NCBI GenBank assembly: GCA_018228685.1
Contig: CP073691.1
Location: forward strand, 372,001 to 436,000
DNA from: Clostridiaceae bacterium Marseille-Q4149
Lineage (GTDB): Bacteria > Bacillota > Clostridia > Oscillospirales > Oscillospiraceae
DNA: 64,000 nucleotides
Reading direction: 5' to 3'
The notes beneath the pieces were generated by a model. The model did no database searches, was not told where the DNA came from, and saw only the letters and a program-made list of their open reading frames with translations. The position numbers and the translations under genes are program-made. Shown here one piece after another: positions 19,356 through 27,674 of the stretch (positions within the stretch are counted from its first letter, which is position 1; every line of letters begins with the position of its first letter).

Positions 19356-19538
19356 ATGGAATATATGTCTTGTCCGCAAGCGGCAAAGAAATGGAGCATA
19401 TCAGAGCGGCGCGTACAGAAGCTATGCGAGGAAAACCGCATACCCGGCGTTTCAAAAATCGGCTATATGTGGCTTATTCCCAAAGACACAGAAAAGCCCG
19501 TTGACGAGCGGCGAAAAGAAAATCGCAAATCGACCTAA
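19356..19538 (+). CDS. small excisionase-like HTH protein
   Basis: The 60-residue protein carries one MerR/excisionase-type helix-turn-helix: YMSCPQAAKKWSISERRVQK, then LCEENRIPGVSKIGYMWLIP. The C-terminal tail is charged. AAAGGGTG lies upstream of ATG 19356. It could be a DNA-architecture or regulatory factor of the Tn1549-like module. The real Xis is at 24102, so it is less likely to be the excisionase. Confidence 0.65.
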   Translation: MEYMSCPQAAKKWSISERRVQKLCEENRIPGVSKIGYMWLIPKDTEKPVDERRKENRKST

Positions 19539-19630
19539 AAATGCTGCATCATAAAGAAACCAACATAGAATTTATAGTTAAAACTCAACAAAAAATCGAG
19601 AATATTTGAAAAATCCCCTTGCGTGAGGTA

Positions 19631-19661
19631 TTGCTTGTGACGCTGCGTAATGATGTAAAAT
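19631..19661 (+). promoter_or_regulatory. MerR-type promoter with 19-bp spacer
   Basis: TTGCTT (19631-19636) and TAAAAT (19656-19661) are separated by 19 bases, the stretched spacing that MerR proteins correct by untwisting DNA. It lies 25 bases ahead of the MerR gene start, suggesting autoregulation of the operon. Confidence 0.5.
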
Positions 19662-19685
19662 AGGCAGTGTAAGGAGGTGAAAGCT

Positions 19686-20420
19686 ATGTCAAAGTACACA
19701 ACAGGAGAAATTGCAAAGCTCTGTGGCGTATCTGTCCGAACGGTACAGTATTATGATTCCAGAAATATTCTCATTCCCAGCGAATTGTCAGAGGGTGGAC
19801 GTCGGCTATACTCTGAACAGGATTTGAAGCGAATGAAGATCATTTGCTTTCTTCGTGATGCAGGAATCTCAATTAACAGCATTGGTGAACTACTTTCAGA
19901 AGATAATCCGGGCAGTGTTATTTCTGTTTTACTTGAACAGCAAGAGCAGCTTCTGCAAGAAGAAGTCAGGGAGCGCAAAGCGAAGCTGGAAATGATTGAC
20001 GGAATCAGACGAGAGCTAAAGAGCATGGAGAATTTCTCTGTTGAATCTATCGGCGATATAGCATATGCGATGGGAAACAAAAAGAAAATGAATCAGCTTC
20101 ATGCCATTTTGTTAATTTCGGGTATTCCTATCGGCATAATTCAGTGGACATCAATTATTATGTGGATAGCTACAGGAATATGGTGGCCTATCATTGTTTG
20201 GGCTTTATTAGCGATTCCGTATGGAATCTGGGTATCCAACTTTTACTTCAAGCGAGTTGCGTATATCTGTCCACGGTGCCATGAAGTATTCAAACCAAAT
20301 TTTAAGGAAGCATTTTGGGCAAGACATACACCGACACTCCGAAAGCTGACCTGTACTTGTTGTGGATATCACGGCTTCTGTGTAGAAACTTATGGAAAGG
20401 AGGAAAAGAAAAATGGATAG
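19686..20420 (+). CDS. MerR family regulator with membrane/zinc C-terminal region
   Basis: The 244-residue protein starts with a canonical MerR domain (YTTGEIAKLCGVSVRTVQYY, recognition helix about residues 5-30, wing GGRRLYSEQDL). A coiled coil follows to about residue 110. Two hydrophobic segments come next (ILLISGIPIGIIQWTSIIMW, then WPIIVWALLAIPYGIWV), and a cysteine pair domain (CPRCHEVF ... CTCCGYHGFC) ends it. A MerR fused to two membrane helices and a zinc-ribbon-like tail suggests a membrane-sensing regulator. AGGAGG precedes ATG 19686. It overlaps the next gene by 8 bases. Confidence 0.82.
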   Translation: MSKYTTGEIAKLCGVSVRTVQYYDSRNILIPSELSEGGRRLYSEQDLKRMKIICFLRDAGISINSIGELLSEDNPGSVISVLLEQQEQLLQEEVRERKAKLEMIDGIRRELKSMENFSVESIGDIAYAMGNKKKMNQLHAILLISGIPIGIIQWTSIIMWIATGIWWPIIVWALLAIPYGIWVSNFYFKRVAYICPRCHEVFKPNFKEAFWARHTPTLRKLTCTCCGYHGFCVETYGKEEKKNG

Positions 20421-20616
20421 GGTTATGGAATTTCTTCCGTTTTTGATTCCGCTTGTAATTGCGGAATTTGCACTGTTGGGTTATACATTGCATCACATTT
20501 TGACCCATAACACCTATAAGCGTGGAAATCGTACTTTGTGGCTTATCATCACCATTGTACTGATGAACTTTGTTGGGCCGATCCTTTACTTTCTGTTCGG
20601 AAAGGAGGATGCGTAA
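20413..20616 (+). CDS. PLD nuclease N-terminal-like small membrane protein
   Basis: The 67-residue protein has two membrane helices (FLPFLIPLVIAEFALLGYTL and LWLIITIVLMNFVGPILYFL), matching the PLDc_N domain often found next to ABC exporters. It overlaps both neighbours, 8 bases with the MerR gene and 1 base (TAATG) with the ATPase gene, so it belongs to the export operon. Its role is probably accessory to the transporter. Confidence 0.75.
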   Translation: MDRVMEFLPFLIPLVIAEFALLGYTLHHILTHNTYKRGNRTLWLIITIVLMNFVGPILYFLFGKEDA

Positions 20617-21515
20617 TGGATATGTTATACATCTCCGATCTGTATAAGCGTTTTAGTGATAAAAAGGTTTTGAATGGGCTGAATTTATCTGTACCAGAAC
20701 ATAGCATATTCGGATTTATAGGTAAAAACGGTGCAGGCAAAACAACGACGATGAAAATGGTACTCGGACTCTTAAAAGCGGATGCAGGTGAGATTATAGT
20801 AAACGGTGAAAAAGTGGTTTACGGACAAACAACAACTAATCGTTATATAGGTTATCTGCCCGACGTACCGGAGTTTTATCCATTTATGACGGCGGCAGAA
20901 TATCTTCACTTTTGCGGCGAAATTATAGGAATGAAGCGAACAGAGAATGAAGAGCGTTGTAAGGAACTATTGGAGTTAGTTGGACTTGGGAATGAAACTC
21001 ACCACATAAAAGGTTTTTCAAGAGGTATGAAACAGCGTTTGGGTATTGCACAGGCTCTCTTAAATAGACCAAAGCTGTTGATCTGTGATGAACCCACTTC
21101 TGCGCTTGATCCCGTGGGAAGAAAAGAAATATTGGATATTCTTTTGGCTATCAGAGAACAGACGACGGTGTTGTTTTCCACGCATATCCTTTCAGACGTA
21201 GAGCGCATTTGTACCGACGTGGCCTTTCTTAATAGCGGCGTGGTAGGTGTTCAAGGAAAACTTTCCGACATTAAAACGAGATACCGCAGTGAAGAATATC
21301 AGTTGGAAACGGGAAATGATACAGGTATGCTTATTCTTCAACAAACTTTTCCTAATATGCAACAAATCGGCAGAAATCAACTTGTTTTTTGCGAAGGCGA
21401 TTACACCGTATTTGATATACTGCGCTTTATAGCGGATAGGCATATCGCACTTTTGAAATTGGAACGAGCAGAGCCAACGTTGGAGTCTTTGTTTATGGAG
21501 GTGGTTAAGAAATGA
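20616..21515 (+). CDS. ABC transporter ATP-binding protein
   Basis: The 299-residue protein is a CcmA/BcrA-type ABC ATPase. Walker A GKNGAGKTTT is near residues 36-45, the signature is FSRGMKQRLG near 136, and Walker B LLICDEPTSALDP near 156. A C-terminal 80-residue extension is typical of antibiotic or lantibiotic exporters. AGGAGG lies before the ATG. It pairs with the permease downstream and is probably induced through the MerR regulator. Confidence 0.9.
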   Translation: MDMLYISDLYKRFSDKKVLNGLNLSVPEHSIFGFIGKNGAGKTTTMKMVLGLLKADAGEIIVNGEKVVYGQTTTNRYIGYLPDVPEFYPFMTAAEYLHFCGEIIGMKRTENEERCKELLELVGLGNETHHIKGFSRGMKQRLGIAQALLNRPKLLICDEPTSALDPVGRKEILDILLAIREQTTVLFSTHILSDVERICTDVAFLNSGVVGVQGKLSDIKTRYRSEEYQLETGNDTGMLILQQTFPNMQQIGRNQLVFCEGDYTVFDILRFIADRHIALLKLERAEPTLESLFMEVVKK

Positions 21516-22282
21516 AATCCTTGCTTGCCTTTATAAAAAAAGAAACAATGGAACAGTTTCGCTCGGGCAGATTGATGATTCTCGGCATACTGTTTGTTCT
21601 GCTCGGCGTTATGAATCCGGCTGTGGCAAAAATAACACCTTGGCTGCTTGAGATATTGGCAGATTCCCTTGCGGAAAGCGGTATGACTGTAACGCCTGTA
21701 ACTGTAAGCGCAATGGATTCTTGGGTGCAATTCTTTAAGAATATGCCACTTGGATTGATTGTCTTTGTTTTGCTTCAAAGCAGCATCTTCACCAAGGAAT
21801 ATCAATCGGGCACGTTGGTTCTGTCTTTAACCAAAGGGCTTGAACGCTTTAAGGTCGTTGTTTCTAAAACTGTTGTGCTTACTGTTCTTTGGACGGTTGG
21901 CTATTGGCTGTGCTTTGGGGTCACATACGGATATAACGCATATTTCTGGGATAATTCGGTAGCACAAAACCTTATCCTTTCTGTGGTATGTTGGTGGCTG
22001 TTCGGTGTGTGTGTAATTTCGTTGATGATCTTATTCTCTACGATTGCAAATTCAAACACAGGTGTGCTTGTCGGAACGGGTAGCGTTGTCCTTGCGTCTT
22101 ATCTGCTCGGCTTGCTTCCTAAAATAAGTAAATATTTGCCGACCTTATTAGCCAACGGAAACCCTTTGATTTACGGTGTTGCAGAAGCAAAAACATACAT
22201 CGTAGCTATTTTAATTACAGTGGTTGCAAGTTTGATATGCTTTGCCGTAAGTATACCTATATTTAACAAAAAGCAACTGTAA
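21512..22282 (+). CDS. ABC-2 type permease
   Basis: The 256-residue protein has about six membrane segments, beginning with KKETMEQFRSGRLMILGIL and ending with IVAILITVVASLICFAVSIP. The overlap with the ATPase gene is ATGA, so the two are coupled. It forms the membrane half of the exporter. The exported compound is unknown; peptide antibiotic or lipid flipping is possible. Confidence 0.87.
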   Translation: MKSLLAFIKKETMEQFRSGRLMILGILFVLLGVMNPAVAKITPWLLEILADSLAESGMTVTPVTVSAMDSWVQFFKNMPLGLIVFVLLQSSIFTKEYQSGTLVLSLTKGLERFKVVVSKTVVLTVLWTVGYWLCFGVTYGYNAYFWDNSVAQNLILSVVCWWLFGVCVISLMILFSTIANSNTGVLVGTGSVVLASYLLGLLPKISKYLPTLLANGNPLIYGVAEAKTYIVAILITVVASLICFAVSIPIFNKKQL

Positions 22283-22298
22283 TTTTGAAATTAAAACA

Positions 22299-22487
22299 AT
22301 GAAACAAACAGATTTTATATTGTGTCCGATCTGTAACAGCAAAACGCGGATTAAGATACGAAGCGATACGGTGCTTGAAAACTTCCCGCTATTTTGCCCA
22401 AAGTGTAAACAGGAAACGCTAATCAATGTAAAACAATTAAATATGTCAGTTATCAAAGAGCCAGACGCAAAGACGCAGAGCCGATAA
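22299..22487 (+). CDS. cysteine-rich KTR protein
   Basis: The 62-residue protein has the KTR pattern: CPICNSKTRIKI near the start and FPLFCPKCKQETLINV further on, giving two CxxC zinc-binding pairs. Such genes follow the cargo of Tn916/Tn1549-type transposons. Function unknown. Its stop lies inside the terminator hairpin. Confidence 0.85.
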   Translation: MKQTDFILCPICNSKTRIKIRSDTVLENFPLFCPKCKQETLINVKQLNMSVIKEPDAKTQSR

Positions 22488-22525
22488 CACGCAGATTTTA
22501 GTTTGCGGTTATCGGCTCTTTTCTT
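22478..22525 (+). terminator. terminator of the MerR-ABC operon
   Basis: GAGCCGATAAC and GTTATCGGCTC pair, extended by a partly matched CGCA/TGCG pair around an AT-rich loop, followed by TTTTCTTT. Confidence 0.8.
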
Positions 22526-22610
22526 TGACAACTACATTCTGCCTATACGATTGCTGACAGATTACAGCTTATAAACCGTTGCTGTCAGCTAATTGAGGTT
22601 ACAGTTTAAG

Positions 22611-22650
22611 CGGCGGTTTTGAAATAACAATCAAAGCCGCCGTTTTCCTT
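22611..22650 (+). terminator. second terminator
   Basis: CGGCGGTTTTG (22611-22621) pairs with CAAAGCCGCCG (22632-22642) with one wobble, then TTTTCCTTTT. It separates cargo from the regulatory block of the module. Confidence 0.7.
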
Positions 22651-22727
22651 TTAGAAAAATGGATATACGGAGGGTGTATTAAAGTCGCCCATTTTTAAGG
22701 ATATGGCGGTATCAAGGAGGTATCGTC

Positions 22728-22835
22728 ATGTTCATTTTTGTTTGTACTACCCCGCCAAATAGCCTACGCTCAAAAAAAGCCTTTACCCACCGTCGGGATA
22801 TTTCGCCCATGAGTATGAACTGTCAATACATCTAA
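22728..22835 (+). CDS. 35-residue ORF, possible leader peptide
   Basis: ATG at 22728 follows a strong AAGGAGG with ideal spacing and opens a 35-codon frame (MFIFVCTTPPNSLRSKKAFT, then HRRDISPMSMNCQYI). Its placement between the cargo and the sigma-factor gene resembles the small leader-type ORFs of Tn916-like elements. It may be regulatory rather than a functional protein. Confidence 0.45.
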   Translation: MFIFVCTTPPNSLRSKKAFTHRRDISPMSMNCQYI

Positions 22836-23013
22836 ATACTGCTGACAAATCCCTTGCGCCCGGTTGCATTTTGCAGTCGGGCGCATTTTGCTTCTCCAAA
22901 AGTTTTTTTGAAAAAGTTTTCTTTTTCGGTTGGCATATTCACGGCTTCGCCGTGGAGGGTTGCCGAAAGGGGATAAATACTAACCCGCCCCCGGGACGAA
23001 AGGGGGTGAGAAC

Positions 23014-23451
23014 ATGGATTACCCTAATCGGCTGGAATGGCAAACGAGATGTGAGTTTAATGCGTACTGCAAACGCGCTTTACGAAATGAACTGATTGAC
23101 GCTTGCCGAGAGCGAAAGCGTAGGCAACTCCGCGAAGTGATCTTTTCAGACCTGACCCCGCAGGAAGAAAGGCAGCTTTACACCGTTGACAAGTATTTTC
23201 AAGACGGCAACGAAGAAGCCTTTTGCGCAGGAGGCTTGAAGATTACTGCAAAACTGCTTGCCGAAGCTCTGCACACCCTGCCGGACGAAAAAAGACAAGC
23301 CGTATTGCTGTACTACTTTTTCAACATGACCGACGTTGAAATTGCGGAAGCGATGAAGATCCCCCGCAGCACAGTACAGTATCGGCGCACAAGCTCTTTT
23401 GAACTGCTGAAACGATATTTGGAGGAACGAGCCGATGAATGGAACGATTAG
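23014..23451 (+). CDS. sigma-70-like factor (Tn916 Orf7-like)
   Basis: The 145-residue protein resembles the small sigma factor of Tn916/Tn1549 elements. It has a helical region-2-like N-terminus (FNAYCKRALRNELIDACRER), and a C-terminal region-4 helix-turn-helix (LLYYFFNMTDVEIAEAMKIP and RSTVQYRRTSSFELLKR). AGGGGGTG precedes the ATG. It overlaps the next gene by 17 bases. In Tn916 this protein drives expression of xis and int. Confidence 0.87.
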   Translation: MDYPNRLEWQTRCEFNAYCKRALRNELIDACRERKRRQLREVIFSDLTPQEERQLYTVDKYFQDGNEEAFCAGGLKITAKLLAEALHTLPDEKRQAVLLYYFFNMTDVEIAEAMKIPRSTVQYRRTSSFELLKRYLEERADEWND

Positions 23452-23686
23452 CAACAATTCCGATGAACGCGGCTTATTACCTTACCCGGTCATTTTAGCC
23501 GCGACGAAGGGCGACCCCGACGCTATGAAACTTGTCTTGCAGCATTACCAAAGCTACATAGCCCACCTGTCTATGCAGAAAATCCGCGACGAAAGCGGCA
23601 ATACCTATTGGGGCATAGATGAGGACTTGCGGGAGCGGCTGCAAGCAAAGCTCATGCGGGCTGTCCTTAACTTCAAGGCAGATTAA
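23435..23686 (+). CDS. helix-turn-helix protein (Tn916 Orf8-like)
   Basis: The 83-residue acidic protein (LPYPVILAATKGDPDAMKLV, then LQHYQSYIAHLSMQ) is the standard partner of the Orf7-like sigma factor in these elements. It starts inside the sigma gene, so the pair is translationally linked. It probably modulates the sigma factor or recombination-gene expression. Confidence 0.85.
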   Translation: MNGTISNNSDERGLLPYPVILAATKGDPDAMKLVLQHYQSYIAHLSMQKIRDESGNTYWGIDEDLRERLQAKLMRAVLNFKAD

Positions 23687-24101
23687 CGCAAAATGCAAAG
23701 CGTCCCCCTTTCCGCTTTGCGCGTTCAATCTGACCTTGACCCTGCTCCTTGACAAAGAAAGCGACGCAAGATAACGGCGGCGCAGTATAGGGCAAATCGG
23801 ATACGTTCCTTTTGCGCCGAGCCATGCGGCGGGTGCGCCATGACCCCTATTCAGGGCGAGCGATCAACACCGCTGCCGCGAAGCAAGTTTAGCAACTTGC
23901 AGGCAACGACGCGCAGAATACATAATGATACTCCCTTACAGCCACAGTCCGAGCGTTCAAAGCGTCGCAGGCAATGGGTAGGGCTGCATGAGAACCATGC
24001 AGGGGTGAAACTCCCGTGAGGTTGTGCTAACAACCGTCCGATTAAAGCCCCATTTATAAATCAAGACCTTTTAGCCATTACCACGAAAGGGGGTTATCTC
24101 A
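23687..24101. other. conserved-looking non-coding region before xis
   Basis: These 415 bases hold no credible ORF. The stretch 23950-24035 is GC-rich with several short hairpin-forming segments and could be an antiterminated leader, as the equivalent Tn916 region is a transcript passing into xis-int. No exact family was recognised. Confidence 0.35.
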
Positions 24102-24341
24102 TTGGCAAAAAAGGAAACATCAAATCCAACTGTGCCTGTGCTTCCCATGCTCAAAACGGTTGAGCAGATGAGCCGGATCAGCGGCATAGGGGAAAACAAG
24201 CTGCGCGAGCTGATGGACTGCGGCGAGCTTGAATATATACAAAACGGAAACCGCCGTTTGCTTGCCGACGCTGCTATTTGGGACTGGTACGAGAGGGCAA
24301 AGCGAAAGGTAGCTCCCCAAAACCAGGAGGGAGGTAAGTAG
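24102..24341 (+). CDS. xis: excisionase Xis
   Basis: The 79-residue protein has an excisionase fold: LPMLKTVEQMSRISGIGENK, LRELMDCGELEYIQNGNRRL and LADAAIWDWYERAKR, a winged-helix that bends the transposon ends. TTG at 24102 is the start, preceded by GAAAGGGGG. It is followed within 2 bases by int, the normal Tn916-family arrangement. Confidence 0.87.
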   Translation: MAKKETSNPTVPVLPMLKTVEQMSRISGIGENKLRELMDCGELEYIQNGNRRLLADAAIWDWYERAKRKVAPQNQEGGK

Positions 24342-24343
24342 CT

Positions 24344-25645
24344 ATGGCGGTATCATCAAGAAAAGTTCAGAATAAGCGCGACAGCAACGGTGTTTTGACT
24401 GGAAAGGCAGGTACCGTCTATGACGTAAACATTAAATACACCGGGCAGGACGGGAAAAAGAAATCCTACGCAAAAAAGGGCTTTGCAACCAAAAAAGAAG
24501 CGACGCAGCATGAAGCTGAAATGAAAGCAAAGCTCGCCAATCCTGTTTACAGCCCGGTCGTTGCTTCACAAGGCAAGCAGACCGTCAAAGAGTATTTGGA
24601 GGAATGGGTAGAAAACCACGGCAAGGCTAACTTGCGTCCAAGCACCTTTGCGGGATATAAGAGCCATATTCGCAATCATATCGTGCCATATATCGGTCAT
24701 GTGCAGCTTAACCAACTGACCCCGGCAATGCTTGATAATATGTTTCAGCAGCTATTTGACAAGGGGTTATCCAATAGCACCGTTCGATACGCGCAGCGCA
24801 TATTGAGCGTATCAATGGAACACGCCCGGAAGTACCGATACATTGAACATAACCCCGCCCGCGACATTATAACAAAGTTCGGCAAGCAAGCGAAAACACC
24901 CGATCCGTACACCATTGAGCAAATGCAGACCTTTATGAGCAATGTGATAGGTACGGAATGGGAAATGCCTGTTGTGCTTGCCGGAATGTATGGGCTTCGC
25001 ATGAGTGAGATTATCGGATTGCGTACAACAAACATTGACCTTGAAAAAATGCAGTTTGGCGTTGTAGAGCAAATGCCCTTCAAAGTGCCGCCGGGAACAA
25101 AGACCATTACGGAAATGGCACCGACAAAATCCAATGATCGTATTTTGCCGATTACCGAAGAAGCATTGCCGTACTTCCTGCGGCAATTTGATTTGATTGC
25201 ACGGCAAAAGGCTTTGACCGAGGCGGGTGGTGGGGTGTACTATGATAATAAGCTCTTTATTGCAAAGCCTGACGGTTCGCCGCAGCGCAGAGATAGAATG
25301 TCGGCAAACTTCGGACAGCTTATCCGACACCTTGAAATGCCGCATATCCGCTTTCACGATTTACGTCATACGGCAGCTACCAATATGCACCAGCTGACAG
25401 GCGACTTCTACACCGTTGGCGAGATTTTGGGGCATACATTAAAGGGCATTGGTATATCCCTTGGTATTTCCACAAACCTTGAAGCGGTAACGGCACAGTA
25501 TGTTGATGTGCGGCTTGAAAGAAAACAAAGCGTACTGCAAACCTATCATAAAGCACTGCAACCGAAAACAACCGTTACAGGAAAAGAAGCAGGGCAAGAA
25601 ACATCGAAGAAAGCGAAAAAGAAAAGCAGCGAAATGGAGCTATAA
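24344..25645 (+). CDS. int: Tn916/Tn1549-type tyrosine integrase
   Basis: The 433-residue integrase has an arm-binding N-terminal domain (RDSNGVLTGKAGTVYDVNIK), a core-binding domain, and a catalytic domain. The Arg of GLRMSEIIGL is near residue 225, HDLRHTAATNMH near 343 and GHTLKGIG near 369. The terminal part (LEAVTAQYVDVRLERKQSVL) holds the tyrosine. It excises and integrates the module. Unusually for the family it ends only 230 bases from a complete tRNA-Ser(CGA). Confidence 0.9.
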   Translation: MAVSSRKVQNKRDSNGVLTGKAGTVYDVNIKYTGQDGKKKSYAKKGFATKKEATQHEAEMKAKLANPVYSPVVASQGKQTVKEYLEEWVENHGKANLRPSTFAGYKSHIRNHIVPYIGHVQLNQLTPAMLDNMFQQLFDKGLSNSTVRYAQRILSVSMEHARKYRYIEHNPARDIITKFGKQAKTPDPYTIEQMQTFMSNVIGTEWEMPVVLAGMYGLRMSEIIGLRTTNIDLEKMQFGVVEQMPFKVPPGTKTITEMAPTKSNDRILPITEEALPYFLRQFDLIARQKALTEAGGGVYYDNKLFIAKPDGSPQRRDRMSANFGQLIRHLEMPHIRFHDLRHTAATNMHQLTGDFYTVGEILGHTLKGIGISLGISTNLEAVTAQYVDVRLERKQSVLQTYHKALQPKTTVTGKEAGQETSKKAKKKSSEMEL

Positions 25646-25699
25646 CGGCAATATCTTTTTATAGCTCCGCGCTGCTTTTCATAGCTTTTTAGCAGTTCC

Positions 25700-25794
25700 G
25701 GGCACCATTGGGGCACCACAGCATACATCTTTCTTGTATAGTGTGCATGATGTGGAATGAGCTGGGCACCAAAAAGCGGGGCACCAAGGGCACC
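25700..25794. repeat. five GGGCACC boxes between int and tRNA-Ser
   Basis: GGGCACC occurs at 25700, 25711, 25764, 25779 and 25788, all in the same direction within 95 bases. Clustered direct heptamers next to an integrase gene and an attachment site look like arm-type integrase binding sites. Confidence 0.5.
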
Positions 25795-25874
25795 ATTTGA
25801 ATTGTTTTCCCCAAAATAGATGATGCCCGAGCAAGAGAAAAAGCCTTGAAAACATAGAGTTTTCAAGGCTTTTG

Positions 25875-25963
25875 TGGCGGAAGCGGTGGGATTCGAACCC
25901 ACGTGCCCTTGCGGACAACTGCATTTCGAGTGCAGCTCGTTACAACCACTTCGATACGCTTCC
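25875..25963 (-). tRNA. tRNA-Ser (anticodon CGA), copy 1
   Basis: A complete 89-base class II tRNA on the minus strand. The acceptor GGAAGCG pairs CGCTTCC, the long variable arm is present, and the anticodon stem CTGCA/TGCAG carries loop CTCGAAA, giving CGA. CCA is encoded. Its anticodon-to-5' half is duplicated at 43107. Confidence 0.92.
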
Positions 25964-26007
25964 GTGTATAAATATTCACTTTTGTGGACTAATCACATGA
26001 TTTCGAG
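25923..26007. repeat. 85-bp direct repeat with tRNA-Ser1 half, left copy
   Basis: Contains the anticodon loop to 5' end of tRNA-Ser copy 1 plus a 44-base flank. It matches 43107-43191 with only three mismatches in 85. Probable attachment-site duplication. Confidence 0.8.
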
Positions 26008-26044
26008 TCAGCCCCGTTATGACCACTTCGATACCTCTCCGTGT
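25998..26044. repeat. 47-bp direct repeat with tRNA-Ser2 half, left copy
   Basis: This half-gene matches 42904-42950, the anticodon-to-5' half of tRNA-Ser copy 2, at 44 of 47 positions. No 3' half adjoins it, so it is an attachment-site scar marking the left end of the 16.9-kb element. Confidence 0.78.
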
Positions 26045-26467
26045 ATGTCAAACACGGTCAAAACATCTTGAACCTCAAAAAAGAGGGAAAACCAAAATGT
26101 TAGAACGGCGTGTTAGAACAGCGAAATATTTAGTTTTTAGAACCCGCGAAAACCCTTGAAAACAAAGGGAAACGGGTGGACGAAAAAGCCTAAGCCGCGG
26201 AGGATTTCGAGTCTTTTATGCAATTGTGACGGGGTGCCCGGTTTGGGGTCGTTTCTGTAAGCCCCGTACCCGCCGAAAGCCGCTTGAAATCAGGCTTTTT
26301 TGCCCGGAAAGCCTTGCGGGACAGGCTTTTTTGAAAGTGGGTTCAAATCGGCATTTTTCCCGATTTTGGAGAGAAATGCGGGAAGATAGGAGAGAAAAAC
26401 CGGAAGACGGCCATACACCGCAGGATAGAACTTCCAACCGACGAAAATCTTTTTTGAGGTGTTACAA
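26045..26467. other. left-end non-coding region of element at 26-43 kb
   Basis: About 420 bases just inside the left attachment scar. No convincing gene is visible; the frames here match no known family. Confidence 0.4.
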
Positions 26468-27040
26468 ATGGATGTATTCCCTGTTAACTGGGACAGCGTT
26501 CCCGAGGTGATGAACAAGGAGCAGTTCTTCCGCATCTGCCACATCAGCAAGTCCACGGCACTGCACCTGCTCAAAAGCGGCAAGGTGCCCTGCGAGTGGT
26601 CGGGCAAGAAAACCCGGTGCTATAAAATCCGAAAAGAGGATGTGAAAGCATATTTGGAGGAGCGGGCGATTTTCCCCGAACTCTACTCTGCGCCGAAGGG
26701 CTGGTACGGTACCCACTATGTGGCGAGGCTGTCCAAGGAGCTGCCCGAGGACACGCTGCGGCAGATGCACGGCTACTATGAAAAGCTGCTGCGCAAATAC
26801 CCGGATGTGGTCACGGTAAAGGATGTGGTGGCCCTGACCGGCTACACCCTGACCACCGTCCACAACTGGTGCAGCCGTGGGTCACTGAAATCCTTCCAGA
26901 AGGGGCTGAAGTTCTGTATCCCGAAAATCTTTCTTGTGGATTTCTTCTGCTCCCTGACCTTTCGCTCCATCACCCGCAAAAGCCTCTGGCATATCCAGAC
27001 GCTGAATGAATTCAGCAGGAAGATGAGGCGGAAGAAGTAA
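26468..27040 (+). CDS. helix-turn-helix DNA-binding protein, two HTH segments
   Basis: The 190-residue protein has two excisionase/MerR-like helix-turn-helix segments. One is at residues about 14-55 (MNKEQFFRICHISKSTALHL and LRKEDVKAYLE-type end), the other about 105-150 (VVTVKDVVALTGYTLTTVHN then WCSRGSLKSFQ). The C-terminus is basic. GAGG lies 9 bases before ATG 26468. It is the first gene of the element and resembles the HTH protein at 38294, sharing the YPDxVTVKxV phrase, so the two may be related regulators. Function unknown. Confidence 0.7.
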   Translation: MDVFPVNWDSVPEVMNKEQFFRICHISKSTALHLLKSGKVPCEWSGKKTRCYKIRKEDVKAYLEERAIFPELYSAPKGWYGTHYVARLSKELPEDTLRQMHGYYEKLLRKYPDVVTVKDVVALTGYTLTTVHNWCSRGSLKSFQKGLKFCIPKIFLVDFFCSLTFRSITRKSLWHIQTLNEFSRKMRRKK

Positions 27041-27083
27041 AAGTAACCGCCTCTGCATTTCCGTAGAGGCGGCTGCTTATCAA

Positions 27084-27263
27084 TTAGTCATCATCTTCGT
27101 CATCCGGCCAACCGGATATGATATGTAATTCTCCTGAATCCATATCCATTGCCATATTATCTCCCATACGCATCAGCAAATCGCCGTCAGAGTCAATTGC
27201 CATATTGTCTGAGATTGTATGAGCAAAATTTCCGTCATCGTAGTCAAAAAAGTGTTTTCCCAT
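27084..27263 (-). CDS. 59-residue acidic protein downstream of HNH gene
   Basis: From ATG 27263, with AAGGAG upstream, the frame encodes a 59-residue, strongly acidic protein: MGKHFFDYDDGNFAHTISDN near the start, a MAIDSDGDLLMRMGDN middle and a GWPDDEDDD end. The repeats DNMAIDSDGD and DNMAMDMDSG suggest a small duplicated unit. It begins 12 bases after the HNH gene stop on the same strand, so the two form an operon. An inhibitor, immunity or DNA-mimic role is possible, but nothing in the sequence proves it. Confidence 0.62.
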   Translation of the reverse strand: MGKHFFDYDDGNFAHTISDNMAIDSDGDLLMRMGDNMAMDMDSGELHIISGWPDDEDDD

Positions 27264-27275
27264 AAATAAAACTCC

Positions 27276-27617
27276 TTACTCAATTCTAATGATTTCGTGA
27301 TCTCTTGTTCCGTATATCCGTTTAACTTGATACAGGGATTCACCAATCCAAAATGTGATTCTGTCTCCAGCTTCTTCATTCGTTGCAATATTAGTACAGA
27401 GCAAATTGCTTTTTGCGTTTGTTCCTCCGCAAGCTGACGGCAATATATGATGAATGTTCCACCCACAATATATTTCTTGCCCATAATAGTTTACAGAGAA
27501 GTTATTGTTACCATAGCCGTCTTTACACATTAAATTCCCGTGAAAATCCTCTGCATACTGTTTGCTGCCGTAGCACTCTTCCCAAAATCGTAGAGCGTTG
27601 TATTTATTGATTTTCAT
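27276..27617 (-). CDS. small HNH-type nuclease
   Basis: The 113-residue protein contains an HNH-like core near residues 50-80: NIHHILPSACGGTNAKSNLL followed by a C/N-containing segment. The middle (DGYGNNNFSVNYYGQEIYCGW) is typical of small HNH proteins. GGAGGTGAAAGTA precedes ATG 27617, so the longer frame to 27641 is not needed. Possible roles are homing, restriction or a toxin; the acidic partner downstream makes a two-gene module worth testing. Confidence 0.68.
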   Translation of the reverse strand: MKINKYNALRFWEECYGSKQYAEDFHGNLMCKDGYGNNNFSVNYYGQEIYCGWNIHHILPSACGGTNAKSNLLCTNIATNEEAGDRITFWIGESLYQVKRIYGTRDHEIIRIE

Positions 27618-27649
27618 TACTTTCACCTCCAATCCGGACAAAAAGTAAA

Positions 27650-27674
27650 ACCATACACATTATGCGTGTATGGT
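27650..27674. promoter_or_regulatory. 9-bp inverted repeat upstream of HNH gene
   Basis: ACCATACAC (27650-27658) and GTGTATGGT (27666-27674) are perfect arms around ATTATGC, 33 bases upstream of the HNH start. Operator or terminator-like. Confidence 0.4.

Noticed and set aside
23950..24035. tRNA-like or riboswitch candidate before xis
   Set aside because: Short stems only, no cloverleaf and no recognised riboswitch core; described as leader-like non-coding DNA.
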